A stretch of DNA of 64,000 bases from Streptomyces sp. NRRL F-5727 (GCF_000719555.1 NZ_JOGX01000057.1:1-64000), one strand, 5' to 3'. Positions 34,611 through 43,804 are shown, numbered from the stretch's first letter. Made by a program: numbers and translations. The notes: generated from the letters alone by a model not told the origin.

Positions 34611-34643
34611 AGGAGATGTACGGACCGGTCGGCGTACGAGTAG
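34576..34643 (+). repeat. Tandem duplication of the acyl-CoA ligase gene's 3' end
   Basis: The last 35 bases of the gene, including its TAG (34576-34610), are repeated at 34611-34643 with a 2-base deletion in GGAGTCGG. The second copy also ends in TAG and is outside the reading frame. Confidence 0.9.
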
Positions 34644-34654
34644 GGGGCGGGCGG

Positions 34655-34684
34655 GGGCGGGGGCGCCGCGGGGCGCCCCCGCCC
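34655..34684. terminator. Bidirectional GC hairpin between convergent genes
   Basis: GGGCGGGGGCGCC and GGCGCCCCCGCCC form a perfect 13-bp stem with loop GCGG, between the rightward acyl-CoA ligase and the leftward small protein gene. Confidence 0.75.
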
Positions 34685-34706
34685 TCCTGCTCTGCTCGGG
34701 CCGCGC

Positions 34707-34955
34707 TCACACGGTGAGCGGCACCTCGTGGATCTCGTCGGCCGCGTGGCCGGTCCGCTGGTGGATCCGCTGCACGGCGTCGGCGGACGGGCCCGTCGAC
34801 AGGCAGTAGACCGTGCCGGACGCGGGGTCCGCCCACGCCTTCTGGAAGTGGACCCCTTCCTCCTTCTCGATGGCGAGGTCGGCGCGGTGGGCTTCGAGGA
34901 GCTGGTCCTCCGTGATCCCGACCATGCCGCGGTGCACGTCCATGTAGGTGGCCAT
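34707..34955 (-). CDS. SCO4226-type nickel-binding/DUF4242 protein
   Basis: The 82-residue product begins ATYMDVHRGMVGIT and contains AHRADLAIEKEEGVHFQKAWADPASGTVYCLS and IHQRTGHAADEIHEVPL, matching the length and sequence pattern of the S. coelicolor SCO4226 ferredoxin-like fold that binds nickel. The His and Asp/Glu residues are kept. Its physiological role is unknown. GGAGGT is about 7 bases upstream of ATG 34955. It is followed by a shared hairpin with the acyl-CoA ligase. Confidence 0.8.
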   Translation of the reverse strand: MATYMDVHRGMVGITEDQLLEAHRADLAIEKEEGVHFQKAWADPASGTVYCLSTGPSADAVQRIHQRTGHAADEIHEVPLTV

Positions 34956-34987
34956 GGTTCTCACACCTCCCTTTCCATGGTGCGCCC

Positions 34988-35653
34988 TCAGGGCCACAGC
35001 AGCTCCCTGGCCCAGCCGGAGGGGGCGGCGGGGTCGCGGCGGTAGCGGAGGCGGAGGTGGCGGCGGCGGGCGTCGCCCTGGAAGAACTCGACCTCGGCCG
35101 GTTCGACCACGTACAGGGTCCAGGTGGGCGCGTCGGCGTCCGGCTCGGCCTCGGCGCGGCGCCAGGCCGCGTCGCTCGCCGCCGCGAGGGCCTCGGGGGA
35201 GTCGAGCGGTTCGCTCTGGCGGCCGGTGAGGGCGGCGGCGAGGGCGCCGGTGGTGCGGGCGTGCAGGTCCGCGTACGCCTCCTCCCGGCTCGCGGTGGTG
35301 ACGTGCCCCCGGACCCGGACCTGCCGTCCCTGGACCGGCCAGTAGAAGCCGAGCGCGGCCTCCGGGCGGGCGGCGAGCTGACGGCCCTTGGCGCTGGTCG
35401 CGTGCGAGGCGAAGTGCCAGCCGCGTGCGTCGGCGTCGTGCAGCATCACGGTCCGGACGTCGGGGCGGCCGTCGGCGCCGGCCGTGGCGAGGGAGAGGGT
35501 GTGCGGTTCGGTCTGGCCGGCGGCGACGGCGGCGAGGAACCAGTCGTGGAAGAGGGGGAGGGGCTGGGGCGGGGCGCCCTCCGGATCGAACCGGGGCAAC
35601 TCGGTGTCCCAGACCCGCAGGGACCGCAGCGCGTGGCGGAAGTCGTCGCTCAT
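34988..35653 (-). CDS. Pyridoxamine 5'-phosphate oxidase-like flavoprotein
   Basis: The 221-residue protein has the PdxH layout: FHDWFLAAVAAGQTEPHTLSLATAGADGRPDVRTVMLHDADARGWHFASHATSAKGRQLAARPEAALGFYW (FMN-binding barrel) and the C-terminal LRYRRDPAAPSGWARELLWP where PdxH ends WxxxRLxP. The last segment departs from true PdxH, so it may be a related FMN enzyme. ATG 35653 is chosen over a 42-residue low-complexity extension. It is leftward, 33 bases from the nickel-binding gene. Confidence 0.8.
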   Translation of the reverse strand: MSDDFRHALRSLRVWDTELPRFDPEGAPPQPLPLFHDWFLAAVAAGQTEPHTLSLATAGADGRPDVRTVMLHDADARGWHFASHATSAKGRQLAARPEAALGFYWPVQGRQVRVRGHVTTASREEAYADLHARTTGALAAALTGRQSEPLDSPEALAAASDAAWRRAEAEPDADAPTWTLYVVEPAEVEFFQGDARRRHLRLRYRRDPAAPSGWARELLWP

Positions 35654-35801
35654 GGGGCGAGCGTAGGCGGCGGCCCCCTCCCTCCCGACGTCCGTCCGCC
35701 CCCCCCGCGCCGCGGCGCGGCGGCCCACAACGGGTCCGGCCGGGCGCAGCCCACAACGGAACGGCGCGGCCGCCCGCAACGAGGCGCCCCGGCGCCCGGG
35801 G

Positions 35802-36980
35802 TCAGTCGCGGGCCAGGACCAGGGTGGCCGAGGAGCAGAACCAGCCGCCTGTCGCGGAGGCCACGGCCAGTCGGGGGAGGGTGCCGTCGGGGCGGCGGAC
35901 CTGGAGGCCGGGCGCCTCGCCGCGGAGTTGGCGGACCGCCTCCACCAGGAGGAAGAGGCCCCGCATCCCGGGGTGGCAGGCGGAGAGCCCGCCCCCGTCC
36001 GTGTTGACGGGCACCGCCGACTTGTCCGTGACGTACGCCCCGCCCTCGCCCTTGCCGCAGAAGCCGAGGTCCTCCAGGGTCACCAGCGTCATGTAGGTGA
36101 ACGCGTCGTAGATCTCGGCGACGTCGATGTCGGCGGGGGTGACGCCGGCCCGTTCGAAGGCGAGGCGGCCGCTGACGGCGGCGGGGGAGACGGTGAAGTC
36201 CTCCCACGCGGACATCGACGTGTGCGAGGCGTGCTCGCCGGCGCCGAGGATCCAGACGGGGGACTTCGCCAGGTCCGCCGCGTACTCCTCCGCGACGAGC
36301 AGCACCGCGCAGCCGCCGTCGCTGCGGATGCAGCAGTGCAGTTTGGTGAAGGGGTCGGCGATCATCGGGCCGGAGAGGACGTCGTCGACGGTGATCGGGT
36401 CGCGGAACATCGCCTCGGGGTTGAGCGCCGCGTGGGCCCGCGCCTGGACGGCCACCTCCGCCAGCTGCTCCAGGGTGGTGCCGTACGTGTGCATGTGGCG
36501 GCGGGCGGCCATCGCGTACTTGGCGACCAGGGTGTGCCCGTACGGGGCCTCGAACTGGAGCGGGCCGCGCGCGCCGAAGGAGAGGTTGGCGGTGCGGCGG
36601 CGGGCCCTGATGTCGGCGCGCGCGGTGGAGCCGTACACGAGCAGCACCGCGTTGGCACGGCCCGCGGCGATGGCGTCGGCGGCGTGGGCGGCCATGACCT
36701 CCCAGGTGGCGCCGCCGACCGTGGTGGAGTCCATCCAGGTGGGGCGCAGGCCCAGGTACTCGGCGACCTCGACGGGGGCGAGCGTGCCGAGCCCGGCGGA
36801 GGCGAGGCCGTCGACGAGCGAGCGGTCGAGGCCGCTGTCGGCGAGGGCGCGCCGGGCGGCCTGGGCGTGCAGCGCGTAGGGGGTGGCCTCGTCGACCCGG
36901 CCGCAGTCGGAGAGCGCGACGCCGGCGACGGCGACCCGGCGGCCCCGGCCGCCGTGTGAGGTGGTGCCGATGGCGGTCAT
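35802..36980 (-). CDS. SCP-x type thiolase / lipid-transfer protein
   Basis: The 392-residue protein belongs to the non-standard thiolase branch (Ltp/SCP-x): ALHAQAARRALADSGLDRSLVDGL, FEAPYGHTLVAKYAMAARRHMHTYG, EIYDAFTYMTLVTLEDLGFCGKGEGG and VPVNTDGGGLSACHPGMRG. Where true thiolases have the nucleophilic Cys, it has VGGATWEVMAAH, so it is more likely an aldolase-type (Ltp2-like) or acyl-transfer protein. No OB-fold partner is adjacent. A 21-base operator-like dyad abuts its start codon with no ribosome site between, suggesting leaderless translation. Confidence 0.85.
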   Translation of the reverse strand: MTAIGTTSHGGRGRRVAVAGVALSDCGRVDEATPYALHAQAARRALADSGLDRSLVDGLASAGLGTLAPVEVAEYLGLRPTWMDSTTVGGATWEVMAAHAADAIAAGRANAVLLVYGSTARADIRARRRTANLSFGARGPLQFEAPYGHTLVAKYAMAARRHMHTYGTTLEQLAEVAVQARAHAALNPEAMFRDPITVDDVLSGPMIADPFTKLHCCIRSDGGCAVLLVAEEYAADLAKSPVWILGAGEHASHTSMSAWEDFTVSPAAVSGRLAFERAGVTPADIDVAEIYDAFTYMTLVTLEDLGFCGKGEGGAYVTDKSAVPVNTDGGGLSACHPGMRGLFLLVEAVRQLRGEAPGLQVRRPDGTLPRLAVASATGGWFCSSATLVLARD

Positions 36981-36984
36981 GAAT

Positions 36985-36999
36985 CTGACGGTACATCAG
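36985..36999. promoter_or_regulatory. CTGACGG-type operator 1 (thiolase promoter)
   Basis: CTGACGGTACATCAG, extended to AATCTGA...TCAGATT arms over 36982-37002. It starts 4 bases from the thiolase start codon. It is one of nine matches to CTGAYGGNNCGTCAG in this window. Confidence 0.72.
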
Positions 37000-37055
37000 A
37001 TTCGAGGGGAATGGGGTTCGCCGGTGTCTGGCAACCACCCCTCCTCGGGCCTAGC

Positions 37056-37070
37056 ATGACGGACCGTCAG
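37056..37070. promoter_or_regulatory. CTGACGG-type operator 2 (acyl-CoA dehydrogenase promoter)
   Basis: ATGACGGACCGTCAG, with a perfect 13-bp core TGACGG-A-CCGTCA, lies 16 bases before the acyl-CoA dehydrogenase start and shares the divergent region with operator 1. Confidence 0.7.
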
Positions 37071-37086
37071 ATACGGAGGGAGTCCC

Positions 37087-38196
37087 ATGGAGACCGCCAC
37101 CGAGGAACAGCGGGAGATCCGCCGCGCCCTGCGGGACCTGCTCGACCAGCACGCCGGCCCCCCGGCCGCCCGCGCCACCGCCCCGCACCCCGAGGGGTAC
37201 GACCCCGCCCTCTGGGCCCGGATGTCCGGCGAACTCGGCCTCGCCCGCCTCGCCCTCCCCGAGCTCGCCCTCGCCTGCGAGGAGACCGGACGCGCCCTCG
37301 CCCCCACCCCGCTCCTCGCCACCGCCGCCCTCACCGCCCCCCTCGTCGCCGCCCTCGGCACCCCCGCCCAGCGCGCCGACCTGCTGCCCCGCATCGCCGA
37401 CGGCAGCCTCACCTGCGCCCTCGCCGTCCCCGGCGGCTCCCTCGCCCACGCCCTCGGACTCACCGGCGACAACACCACCGGCGCCTGGTCCGGCGACGGC
37501 CGGGCCGGCGGCGTCCAGGCCCGCCCCGCCCCCGGCGGGCCCCCGGACGGCCGGCTCCTCTACGGCGAGGCCGACCAGGTCCTCGACGGACACAGCGCCG
37601 GCCTCCTCCTCGTCGCCGCCCACACCGGCGGCTTCGCCCGCAGCCGTACGCTCCTCCACCTGGTCCGCACGGCGGACGCCGGACCCGGACTCGTCCGCAC
37701 CCGGCACGCCGGCCTCGACCCCACCCGCTCCCCGGCCCGCGTCCAGCTCCGCGACGTCCCGGCCGAACTCCTCGGCGAGGACCCCGCCGACCCCGCCGCC
37801 ATCACCCGCGCCCTCGCCGCCGCCGGCCGCACCGCCGCCGTCCTGCTCGCCGCCGAGGCCGCCGGAGCCGCCCGCGCCGCCCTGGACGGCGCCCTCCGCC
37901 ACGCCGCCGCCCGCGACCGGCACCGCCTCGCCGACCTGCACGTCCAGATCGAGACCGCCCGCACGCTCACCCACTGCGCCGCCCGTGAACCGGGACCCGG
38001 ACCCGAGAGCGGCCCCCTCGCCCTCGCCCAGGCCCTCGACGCCCTCCGCGCCGCCGCGGCCGAAGCCGTACCGCCGCACGACGCCGACCGCTACGGCCGC
38101 CGCGCCGCCGCCGACGAGCTGCTCTTCGGGCCCGCCGGACGCCTCCGGGCCCGCGCGGCGGAACGCACCGGACTCCTCGGAGAGGCGGCCGCCTGA
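37087..38196 (+). CDS. Acyl-CoA dehydrogenase-like protein missing its glycine-rich motif
   Basis: The 369-residue protein has the N-terminal helical domain of acyl-CoA dehydrogenases (TEEQREIRRALRDLLDQH) and the middle and C-terminal helices (GAARAALDGALRHAAARDRHRLADLHVQIETARTLTHCAA). The C-terminus should read like 'QLHGGIGFTWEHDAHLYFKRAKADELLFG'; here AEAV is followed by PPHDADRYGRRAAADELLFG, so the HGGIG-type segment is absent. FAD binding or catalysis may be lost, or it may be a beta subunit of a two-subunit enzyme. ATG 37087 follows GGAGGG. It is coupled (TGATG) to the next gene. Confidence 0.8.
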   Translation: METATEEQREIRRALRDLLDQHAGPPAARATAPHPEGYDPALWARMSGELGLARLALPELALACEETGRALAPTPLLATAALTAPLVAALGTPAQRADLLPRIADGSLTCALAVPGGSLAHALGLTGDNTTGAWSGDGRAGGVQARPAPGGPPDGRLLYGEADQVLDGHSAGLLLVAAHTGGFARSRTLLHLVRTADAGPGLVRTRHAGLDPTRSPARVQLRDVPAELLGEDPADPAAITRALAAAGRTAAVLLAAEAAGAARAALDGALRHAAARDRHRLADLHVQIETARTLTHCAAREPGPGPESGPLALAQALDALRAAAAEAVPPHDADRYGRRAAADELLFGPAGRLRARAAERTGLLGEAAA

Positions 38197-38693
38197 TGCC
38201 CGTCAGACCGAACCCCCGAGCGGGACTCGGGGTGCGACTCGTCCAGAAGGTCTCCTCGACCCGCGCCTTCGCCCGCGTCGCCCCCCGCGTCATCCCCGCC
38301 CTCGACAAGGCCGTGCACCGGATCAGCGGGGGAAAGACGCTGCTCAGCACCCGGATGCTGCCCGGCGTCGTGCTCACCGCGACGGGCGCGAGGAGCGGGC
38401 GGACCCGCACCACCCCGCTCGCCTGCATGCCGGAGCCCGACCGCGGGACCTGGCTGCTCATCGGCTCCAACTTCGGCCGCCCCGGCCACCCCGCCTGGAC
38501 GGCCAACCTGCTCGCCCACCCGGACGCCGAGATCAGCTGGAAGGGCGAGACCATCCCCGTACGCGCCGAACGGCTGACCGGGGAGGACCGGGCCGCGGCC
38601 TGGAAGGCGGCCCTCGCCTTCTGGCCCCCGTACGCCTCCTACCAGGCCCGGATCGACCGCGAGATCCGCCTCTTCCGCCTCACCCGCAGATGA
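38196..38693 (+). CDS. Deazaflavin (F420)-dependent nitroreductase family protein
   Basis: The 165-residue protein has the Ddn/FDOR-A split-barrel pattern: VVLTATGARSGRTRTTPLACMPEPDRGTWLLIGSNFGRPGHPAWTANLLAHPDAEI. Family members use reduced F420 to reduce enones, quinones or nitro groups. The basic N-terminus could associate with membrane. It is cotranscribed with the acyl-CoA dehydrogenase-like gene and therefore falls under operator 2. Confidence 0.88.
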   Translation: MPVRPNPRAGLGVRLVQKVSSTRAFARVAPRVIPALDKAVHRISGGKTLLSTRMLPGVVLTATGARSGRTRTTPLACMPEPDRGTWLLIGSNFGRPGHPAWTANLLAHPDAEISWKGETIPVRAERLTGEDRAAAWKAALAFWPPYASYQARIDREIRLFRLTRR

Positions 38694-38825
38694 CCGGGAA
38701 AGACCCCGGACACGACGACGCCGACGGCGGTCCCGCCCACTCGGGGCGGTGGCCGGCGTCGGCGTCGACGACAGGACGGGTGAAGGAGAAGGCTCCGGGC
38801 GAACCGCCCGGCAGGGACGTCGGGG

Positions 38826-39473
38826 CTATCTCACCGGCTTCTTGCCGGTGATGCCCAGATGCACCAACAGGGCCAGGTTCGGCTTGAGTTCGGCCTGCTT
38901 CACGCCCCAGGTGGTGAAGCCCTTCTGATGGCCGGCGACCGCGGCCAGCATCGCCACCAGCGAGCCCGCCATCGCCGCGGCGCTGACCTCCTTGTCGATC
39001 TTGCCCTTGGCCTGGAGCTCCTTCACCGCGTCCGTCAGCGAGTTGGTGACCGAGTTCAGGATCTTCATGCGGATCTTGTAGAACCGCTTGTCGCCCTCCG
39101 CGGCGCCGAGGTCCACGACCCGCAGGATCGCGTCGTGCTTCCGCCAGAAGTCGAGGAAGCCGTCGACGAGTTCCTCGGAGGTCTGCCAGGCCGCCTTGCC
39201 GACCCAGGAGCGCCCGGAGACCAGCTCGGTCAACCCGGCACCCTCCTTCGCCATTTCCTCCGCGAGCTCCAGGACGGCGCCCTCGACGTCCGGGAAGTAC
39301 TGATAGAACGTCGCGGGTGAAGTACCCGCCTTCCGGGCCACGTCGATCACCTTGACGTCCCGGTACGGCGAGGAGCTGAGCATCTCACCGAGGCAGTCGA
39401 GCAGCTTCTGCCGCGTCGCCTGGCCGCGTCGTCCGGCCACGCGGCCGTCGACGGTGCGTACTTGTCCTGTCAT
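38826..39473 (-). CDS. TetR-family regulator, candidate repressor of the CTGACGG regulon
   Basis: The 215-residue protein has a TetR HTH ([54 protein letters not shown]) and a helical ligand domain ([33 protein letters not shown]). A one-mismatch copy of the CTGACGG operator covers its own start codon, and it lies beside the thiolase/dehydrogenase cluster that carries two perfect or near-perfect operators. Autoregulation plus control of the ten-site set is the simplest reading. It is divergent from the VOC protein gene. Confidence 0.85.
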   Translation of the reverse strand: MTGQVRTVDGRVAGRRGQATRQKLLDCLGEMLSSSPYRDVKVIDVARKAGTSPATFYQYFPDVEGAVLELAEEMAKEGAGLTELVSGRSWVGKAAWQTSEELVDGFLDFWRKHDAILRVVDLGAAEGDKRFYKIRMKILNSVTNSLTDAVKELQAKGKIDKEVSAAAMAGSLVAMLAAVAGHQKGFTTWGVKQAELKPNLALLVHLGITGKKPVR

Positions 39474-39481
39474 GCCGTCAG
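39467..39481. promoter_or_regulatory. Degenerate CTGACGG operator on the TetR start codon
   Basis: On the minus strand this reads CTGACGGCATGACAG. The left arm is perfect and the right arm has one mismatch (GACAG for GTCAG). It overlaps ATG 39473 of the TetR gene. Confidence 0.5.
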
Positions 39482-39663
39482 CTTACCGAGGGGGGATCGG
39501 CGCGCGATTCGGCCGACTGCAAATGGGGTGCACCCCGTTCCCCGAGGTCGGCGGGGGTCTCCTCGGCGCGTCGTGGGACCGGTTCAGGCCACGGCACCCG
39601 CCCCCCGCCCCGGACGGCGCACACCGGAGCGCGCCCCCGCCCCCGCCGCCCTAGCGTGGAGGC

Positions 39664-40554
39664 ATGGCCGTATACACAGAGGGCACCCCCTGCTGGGTGG
39701 ACGCGCAGCTCCCCGACCTGGAGGCGGGCAAGCGCTTCTACGGCGAGCTCTTCGGCTGGACCTTCGACGACGACCGCGACGAGGCCCTGCTGGACGGCCG
39801 CCGGGTCGCCGGGCTGCTCCCCAAGCGGGACGGCCGCATGCCCACCACCTGGACCGTCTACCTGGCCACCACCGACGCCGGCACCGTCGCCGCCCGCGTC
39901 AAGGCGGCCGGCGGGCAGATGGTGATGGAGCCGTACCCGGTCGGCCCCTTCGGCGTCCTCGCGCTCGCCGCCGACCCCGGCGGCGCGGTGATCGGCCTGC
40001 GCCAGTCCGGCGACGACGACGGCTTCGAGGTCGTGAACGAACCCGGCTCGTTCTGCTGGATGGAGGTCTACACCCGCCGCCCCGGGCCCGTGGACACCTT
40101 CTACGCCTCCGTCTTCGGCTGGCTCGGCCGCCAGGCCGACCCCGCCGAGGAGGGCAAGGAACCCGGCTTCGACTACCGCGTCTGGTCCCCGCCCGGCTCC
40201 CGCGCCGGCGACGACAGCGCCTTCGGCGGCCGGGCCGTCATCACCGACGCCTTCCCCGCCGAGATGCCCGGCCACGTCCTCGTCTACTTCGCCGTCCGGG
40301 ACTGCGACGAGGCGTGCGCCACCACCGTCCGCCTCGGCGGCCGGGTCGCCGAACCTCCCGCCGACACCCCCTACGGCCGGATCGCCGTCCTCCACGACAA
40401 CCAGGGCGCCCGCTTCGCCGTCCTCGCCGAACCGACCCCCGCCGACTCCCTCGCCGTGCCCCGGGAGTCCGCCGCCCTCTCCACCGACACGGCCCCCCTC
40501 GCCGCCCCGGCACCCCCCACCTCCACCCTCTCGGAGCCCCCCGCCGACACGTGA
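39664..40554 (+). CDS. VOC-family protein with two glyoxalase-like domains (position of kbpA)
   Basis: The 296-residue protein has two VOC modules: [26 protein letters not shown]...[32 protein letters not shown] and [25 protein letters not shown]...[31 protein letters not shown] Pro/Ser/Thr tail ends it. In S. coelicolor the gene just upstream of afsK encodes KbpA, an AfsK-binding inhibitor; this gene is in the same place, so it may be that protein, but I cannot confirm the match from sequence alone. Confidence 0.8.
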   Translation: MAVYTEGTPCWVDAQLPDLEAGKRFYGELFGWTFDDDRDEALLDGRRVAGLLPKRDGRMPTTWTVYLATTDAGTVAARVKAAGGQMVMEPYPVGPFGVLALAADPGGAVIGLRQSGDDDGFEVVNEPGSFCWMEVYTRRPGPVDTFYASVFGWLGRQADPAEEGKEPGFDYRVWSPPGSRAGDDSAFGGRAVITDAFPAEMPGHVLVYFAVRDCDEACATTVRLGGRVAEPPADTPYGRIAVLHDNQGARFAVLAEPTPADSLAVPRESAALSTDTAPLAAPAPPTSTLSEPPADT

Positions 40555-40679
40555 GCGTTCCGCTCCGTATGAGGTGTGACACCCCGATCCGCCCCCGGGT
40601 TCGCAACAAGGGCTCCGGACAGGAAGAATCAGCCCCCAGGGCCGTACCGTCATGGCCCGTACGGGGAGGTGGCAGGCAA

Positions 40680-43037
40680 GTGGAACAGCTGACGCAGCAC
40701 GACCCGAGACGCATCGGGCCCTTCGAGGTGCTGGGCCGGCTCGGCGCGGGCGGCATGGGTCTGGTCTATCTCGCGCGGTCGGCGTCGGGCCGGCGCGTGG
40801 CGATCAAGACCGTGCGCACGGAGCTCGCGGAGGACCAGCTGTTCCGGGTCCGCTTCACCCGGGAGGTCGAGGCCGCCCGGGCGGTGTCCGGGTTCTACAC
40901 GGCCGCCGTCGTCGACGCCGACCCGCGCGCCGCCGTGCCGTGGCTGGCGACCGCGTACGTCCCGGCGCCCTCGCTGGAAGAGATAGTGAACGAGTGCGGG
41001 CCGCTCCCGGCCCAGGCCGTCCGGTGGCTCGCCGCCGGTGTCGCCGAGGCCCTGCAGTCCATCCACGGCGCCGGGCTCGTCCACCGCGACCTCAAGCCGT
41101 CCAACGTCCTCGTCGTCGAGGACGGGCCCCGGGTCATCGACTTCGGCATCGCGTCCGGCGTCTCCAACACACGGCTGACGATGACCAACGTCGCCGTGGG
41201 CACCCCGGCCTACATGTCGCCCGAGCAGGCCCGCGACTCGCGCAGCGTCACCGGCGCCAGCGACGTCTTCTCGCTCGGCTCCATGCTGGTCTTCGCCGCC
41301 ACCGGGCACGCGCCCTTCCACGGCGCCAACCCGGTGGAGACCGTCTTCATGCTGCTCCGCGAGGGCCCCGACCTGGAGGGCCTGCCGGACGAGCTGCGGC
41401 CGCTCATCGAGGCGTGCATGCAGATGGACGTGGCCCAGCGGCCGAGCCCGGCCGACCTCCAGGCCATGCTCGCCCCGCACCTCTTCGGTCCCGGCAGCGA
41501 CGACAGCGGCACCGCCTCCGCGTGGCTGCCCGAGTCCGCCGTCACCATGATCGAGACCCGGCGCGGCGGCCGGCCGGCCCCGCAGCCGCCGGTCACCCCG
41601 CCGCCGATGCCGCCGCGCCCGCCCGTCCCGTACGACGGCCGCGATCCGCGCGACCCGGAGCCCGCGCACGTGGGCGGCCGGCACGCCGGCCCGGCGGAGG
41701 AGTCCGGCGGTCCGGTGCGGCTCGGCGGCGCCACCGTGCCGATCGGCCCCGGCCCCCGGGTCGCCGACACCCGGGCGGCGCTCGCCGTCGGCCAGGCCGC
41801 CGACCCGCACGCCACCGGCTGGCTCCGGCCGCCCGGCGGGGAGGCCGCGCCCGCGCCGGCGCCGGAGCCCCCGGTCGTACCGCCGCAGCCCACGCCGGGG
41901 GCCTGGCGGCCGTGGCGTTTCCGCATGTCGAACGATGTGTGGGGGACGCCGGTCGTCGACGGCGACCTGCTCTACGTGACCTCCTTCGAGGTGCACGCGC
42001 TGGACACCGCGTCCGGCCGGCGCCAGTTCAAGACCCGGGACGTGGCCTGGTCGATGGCGGTGGCCGGGGGCCGGATCCACGCCTCCGACGGGCCGACGCT
42101 GTACGCGCTGGACGCCGCCGACGGCAGCGAGCGCTGGCGGCTGCGCACCGACGCCTGGGTGTACTCCCTCCGGGTGGACCGGGGCACCGTCGTCACCGGC
42201 ACCCGGGGCGGCGGCGTCCAGGGCTGGGAGGCGTCGAACGGCGCCAAGCTGTGGGAGATCACCGGCTGTCAGACGGACTTCGAGACCCCGGAGGCGGGCC
42301 CGGCGATCCACGGCGACACCGTGTACGTGTGGCGGGACGCCCGGCTCCAGGCCCTCGACGCCCGCACGGGCACCGAGCGCTGGTCGTATCCGATCGGCGA
42401 CGCCGCGTCCTGCGGGCACGTGCCGGTCCGGGTCGCCCCGGCCGAGGACGGCTGCGTGTACGTCTCCGCCGGCACCCGCGTGCTGTCCGTCGACATCGCC
42501 GCCGGGCACGTCCGCTGGCACTTCGAGGCGCCCGCCGTCTTCCTCTCCCCGCCCGCGTTCGCGCCCGGCCCCGCGGTGACCGGCGGCGGCGTGTACCTGG
42601 CCGACCACCTCGGCACGGTGTACGCGCTCGACGCCACCACCGGCCAGGACCGCTGGCGGATCGCGACCGAGCAGCGCCAGTCGGCCGAGCCGGTGCTGGT
42701 CGCGGACGGCAACGTGCACGTCGGCAGCGGCAGCGCGCTCTACACCCTGGACGCGGTCACCGGCACCCCCCGGTGGCGGTTCGCGGCCGGCTCCGAGCTG
42801 GTCGGCACCCCCGTCGTCGCCGACGGCCGGGTCCACTTCGGCTCCGCCGACCACGTCCTCTACACCCTGGACGCGACCGGCGGACAGCTCCGCTGGAAGC
42901 TCGCCACCGGCGGCGAGATCACCGGCTCGCCGGTGGTGCGGAACGGGGTCGTGTACGCGTGCAGCAAGGACCGCTGCGTGTACGCGCTCGACGCGGCGAA
43001 GGGCACGGCCACGGGCCGGGGCTCGGCCGCCCGCTAG
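40680..43037 (+). CDS. afsK: Serine/threonine protein kinase AfsK with beta-propeller sensor
   Basis: The 785-residue protein starts [35 protein letters not shown]. Kinase motifs are the G-loop (21-29), Lys43, HRDLKPSN (Asp137), DFG (154-156) and [12 protein letters not shown] Pro-rich linker (about 300-410) leads to a C-terminal PQQ-type propeller with repeats such as [15 protein letters not shown] and [15 protein letters not shown]. Length and sequence match S. coelicolor AfsK, which phosphorylates AfsR. There is no clear membrane helix. GTG 40680 follows GGGGAGG. The nearby afsR and afsS support the assignment. Confidence 0.92.
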   Translation: MEQLTQHDPRRIGPFEVLGRLGAGGMGLVYLARSASGRRVAIKTVRTELAEDQLFRVRFTREVEAARAVSGFYTAAVVDADPRAAVPWLATAYVPAPSLEEIVNECGPLPAQAVRWLAAGVAEALQSIHGAGLVHRDLKPSNVLVVEDGPRVIDFGIASGVSNTRLTMTNVAVGTPAYMSPEQARDSRSVTGASDVFSLGSMLVFAATGHAPFHGANPVETVFMLLREGPDLEGLPDELRPLIEACMQMDVAQRPSPADLQAMLAPHLFGPGSDDSGTASAWLPESAVTMIETRRGGRPAPQPPVTPPPMPPRPPVPYDGRDPRDPEPAHVGGRHAGPAEESGGPVRLGGATVPIGPGPRVADTRAALAVGQAADPHATGWLRPPGGEAAPAPAPEPPVVPPQPTPGAWRPWRFRMSNDVWGTPVVDGDLLYVTSFEVHALDTASGRRQFKTRDVAWSMAVAGGRIHASDGPTLYALDAADGSERWRLRTDAWVYSLRVDRGTVVTGTRGGGVQGWEASNGAKLWEITGCQTDFETPEAGPAIHGDTVYVWRDARLQALDARTGTERWSYPIGDAASCGHVPVRVAPAEDGCVYVSAGTRVLSVDIAAGHVRWHFEAPAVFLSPPAFAPGPAVTGGGVYLADHLGTVYALDATTGQDRWRIATEQRQSAEPVLVADGNVHVGSGSALYTLDAVTGTPRWRFAAGSELVGTPVVADGRVHFGSADHVLYTLDATGGQLRWKLATGGEITGSPVVRNGVVYACSKDRCVYALDAAKGTATGRGSAAR

Positions 43038-43085
43038 GTCCTGTCGTCACACTCCCGTCGTCGCCCGAAGGGCGGCCCCGCGGCG

Positions 43086-43673
43086 TCAGGTGCGTGCTCT
43101 CGGCGTGCCGGGTGGAAGTCCTCGTACTGGACCCGGCGCGGCGTACGGCATGGACCGGGTCTCCGCGTCGTACGGGTGCTCCGCCGGGGTCTCCCCGGGC
43201 GGCGGCCCGTCGAGCGTCGGGTGCGTGGGCGGCGGCCCGGCCGGCTCCAGCCGGTGGCGCCTGGCGCGGCCGGACATGACGAGCGCGCCGAGCAGCAGCA
43301 GGATCCCGCCGCCGAAGGCGTTGGCGACGCCGTCGCCGAGGCCGCGCCCGTCCCCGGAGACCACCAGGCTCCCCTCGGCCTGCCCGACCCGGACCATCCA
43401 CAGGACGGTGAAGCCGAGGACGACCAGACCGGCGACGGCGACGAGCACGCGGGAGCGCAGCACCACGCCGAGGACGGTGACGAGGGCGGCGAAGGCGAAC
43501 GGCAGCAGGATCGAGCCGATCACCTCGGCCCCGGTGTCGGTGATGCCGGTGAAGAGGTCCTCGATCGGATAGTCGCTGCCGTGACGGCCGTCGTACCAGG
43601 CACGGAAGGGGCTCCAGACGGCGGCCGTCGCTCCGGCGAGGGCCAGGACCGAGCCGACGACGTTGCGGATCAT
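43086..43673 (-). CDS. Four-helix membrane protein of unknown function
   Basis: The 195-residue protein has four hydrophobic segments: VVGSVLALAGATAAVW, EVIGSILLPFAFAALVTVLGVVL, VLVAVAGLVVLGFTVLWMV and GGGILLLLGALVMSG. A Pro-rich cytoplasmic tail follows. ATG 43673 is preferred over an upstream open frame. It is convergent with afsK (48 bases) and divergent from the secreted-protein gene at 43805. Confidence 0.7.
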   Translation of the reverse strand: MIRNVVGSVLALAGATAAVWSPFRAWYDGRHGSDYPIEDLFTGITDTGAEVIGSILLPFAFAALVTVLGVVLRSRVLVAVAGLVVLGFTVLWMVRVGQAEGSLVVSGDGRGLGDGVANAFGGGILLLLGALVMSGRARRHRLEPAGPPPTHPTLDGPPPGETPAEHPYDAETRSMPYAAPGPVRGLPPGTPRART

Positions 43674-43804
43674 CGATCGGCCTCCTCGGGGGCTTCGCGG
43701 TCCGGCTCTCGCTGTCGACGCTACGCCCGGAGCCGGGGGGCCGCCACGCGGGATGCGGCTCCTCGCTAGGGTGTGGCGGCACATGACGGACGGGGAGGAC
43801 GGCG

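Noticed and set aside
35723..35782. Three near-copies of GCCCACAACGG upstream of the flavin oxidase gene
   Set aside because: Spacing is irregular (26 and 23 bases) and the third copy has changes; no regulator or symmetry supports it.
37011..37988. Arg/Pro-rich open frame overlapping the acyl-CoA dehydrogenase gene
   Set aside because: It is an out-of-frame shadow; the frame starting at 37087 has the family's helices and a good ribosome site.
38192..38205. CTGATGCCCGTCAG at the dehydrogenase/Ddn gene junction
   Set aside because: It has one base less between the arms than all other copies and is made by the TGATG coupling codons; I treat it as chance.
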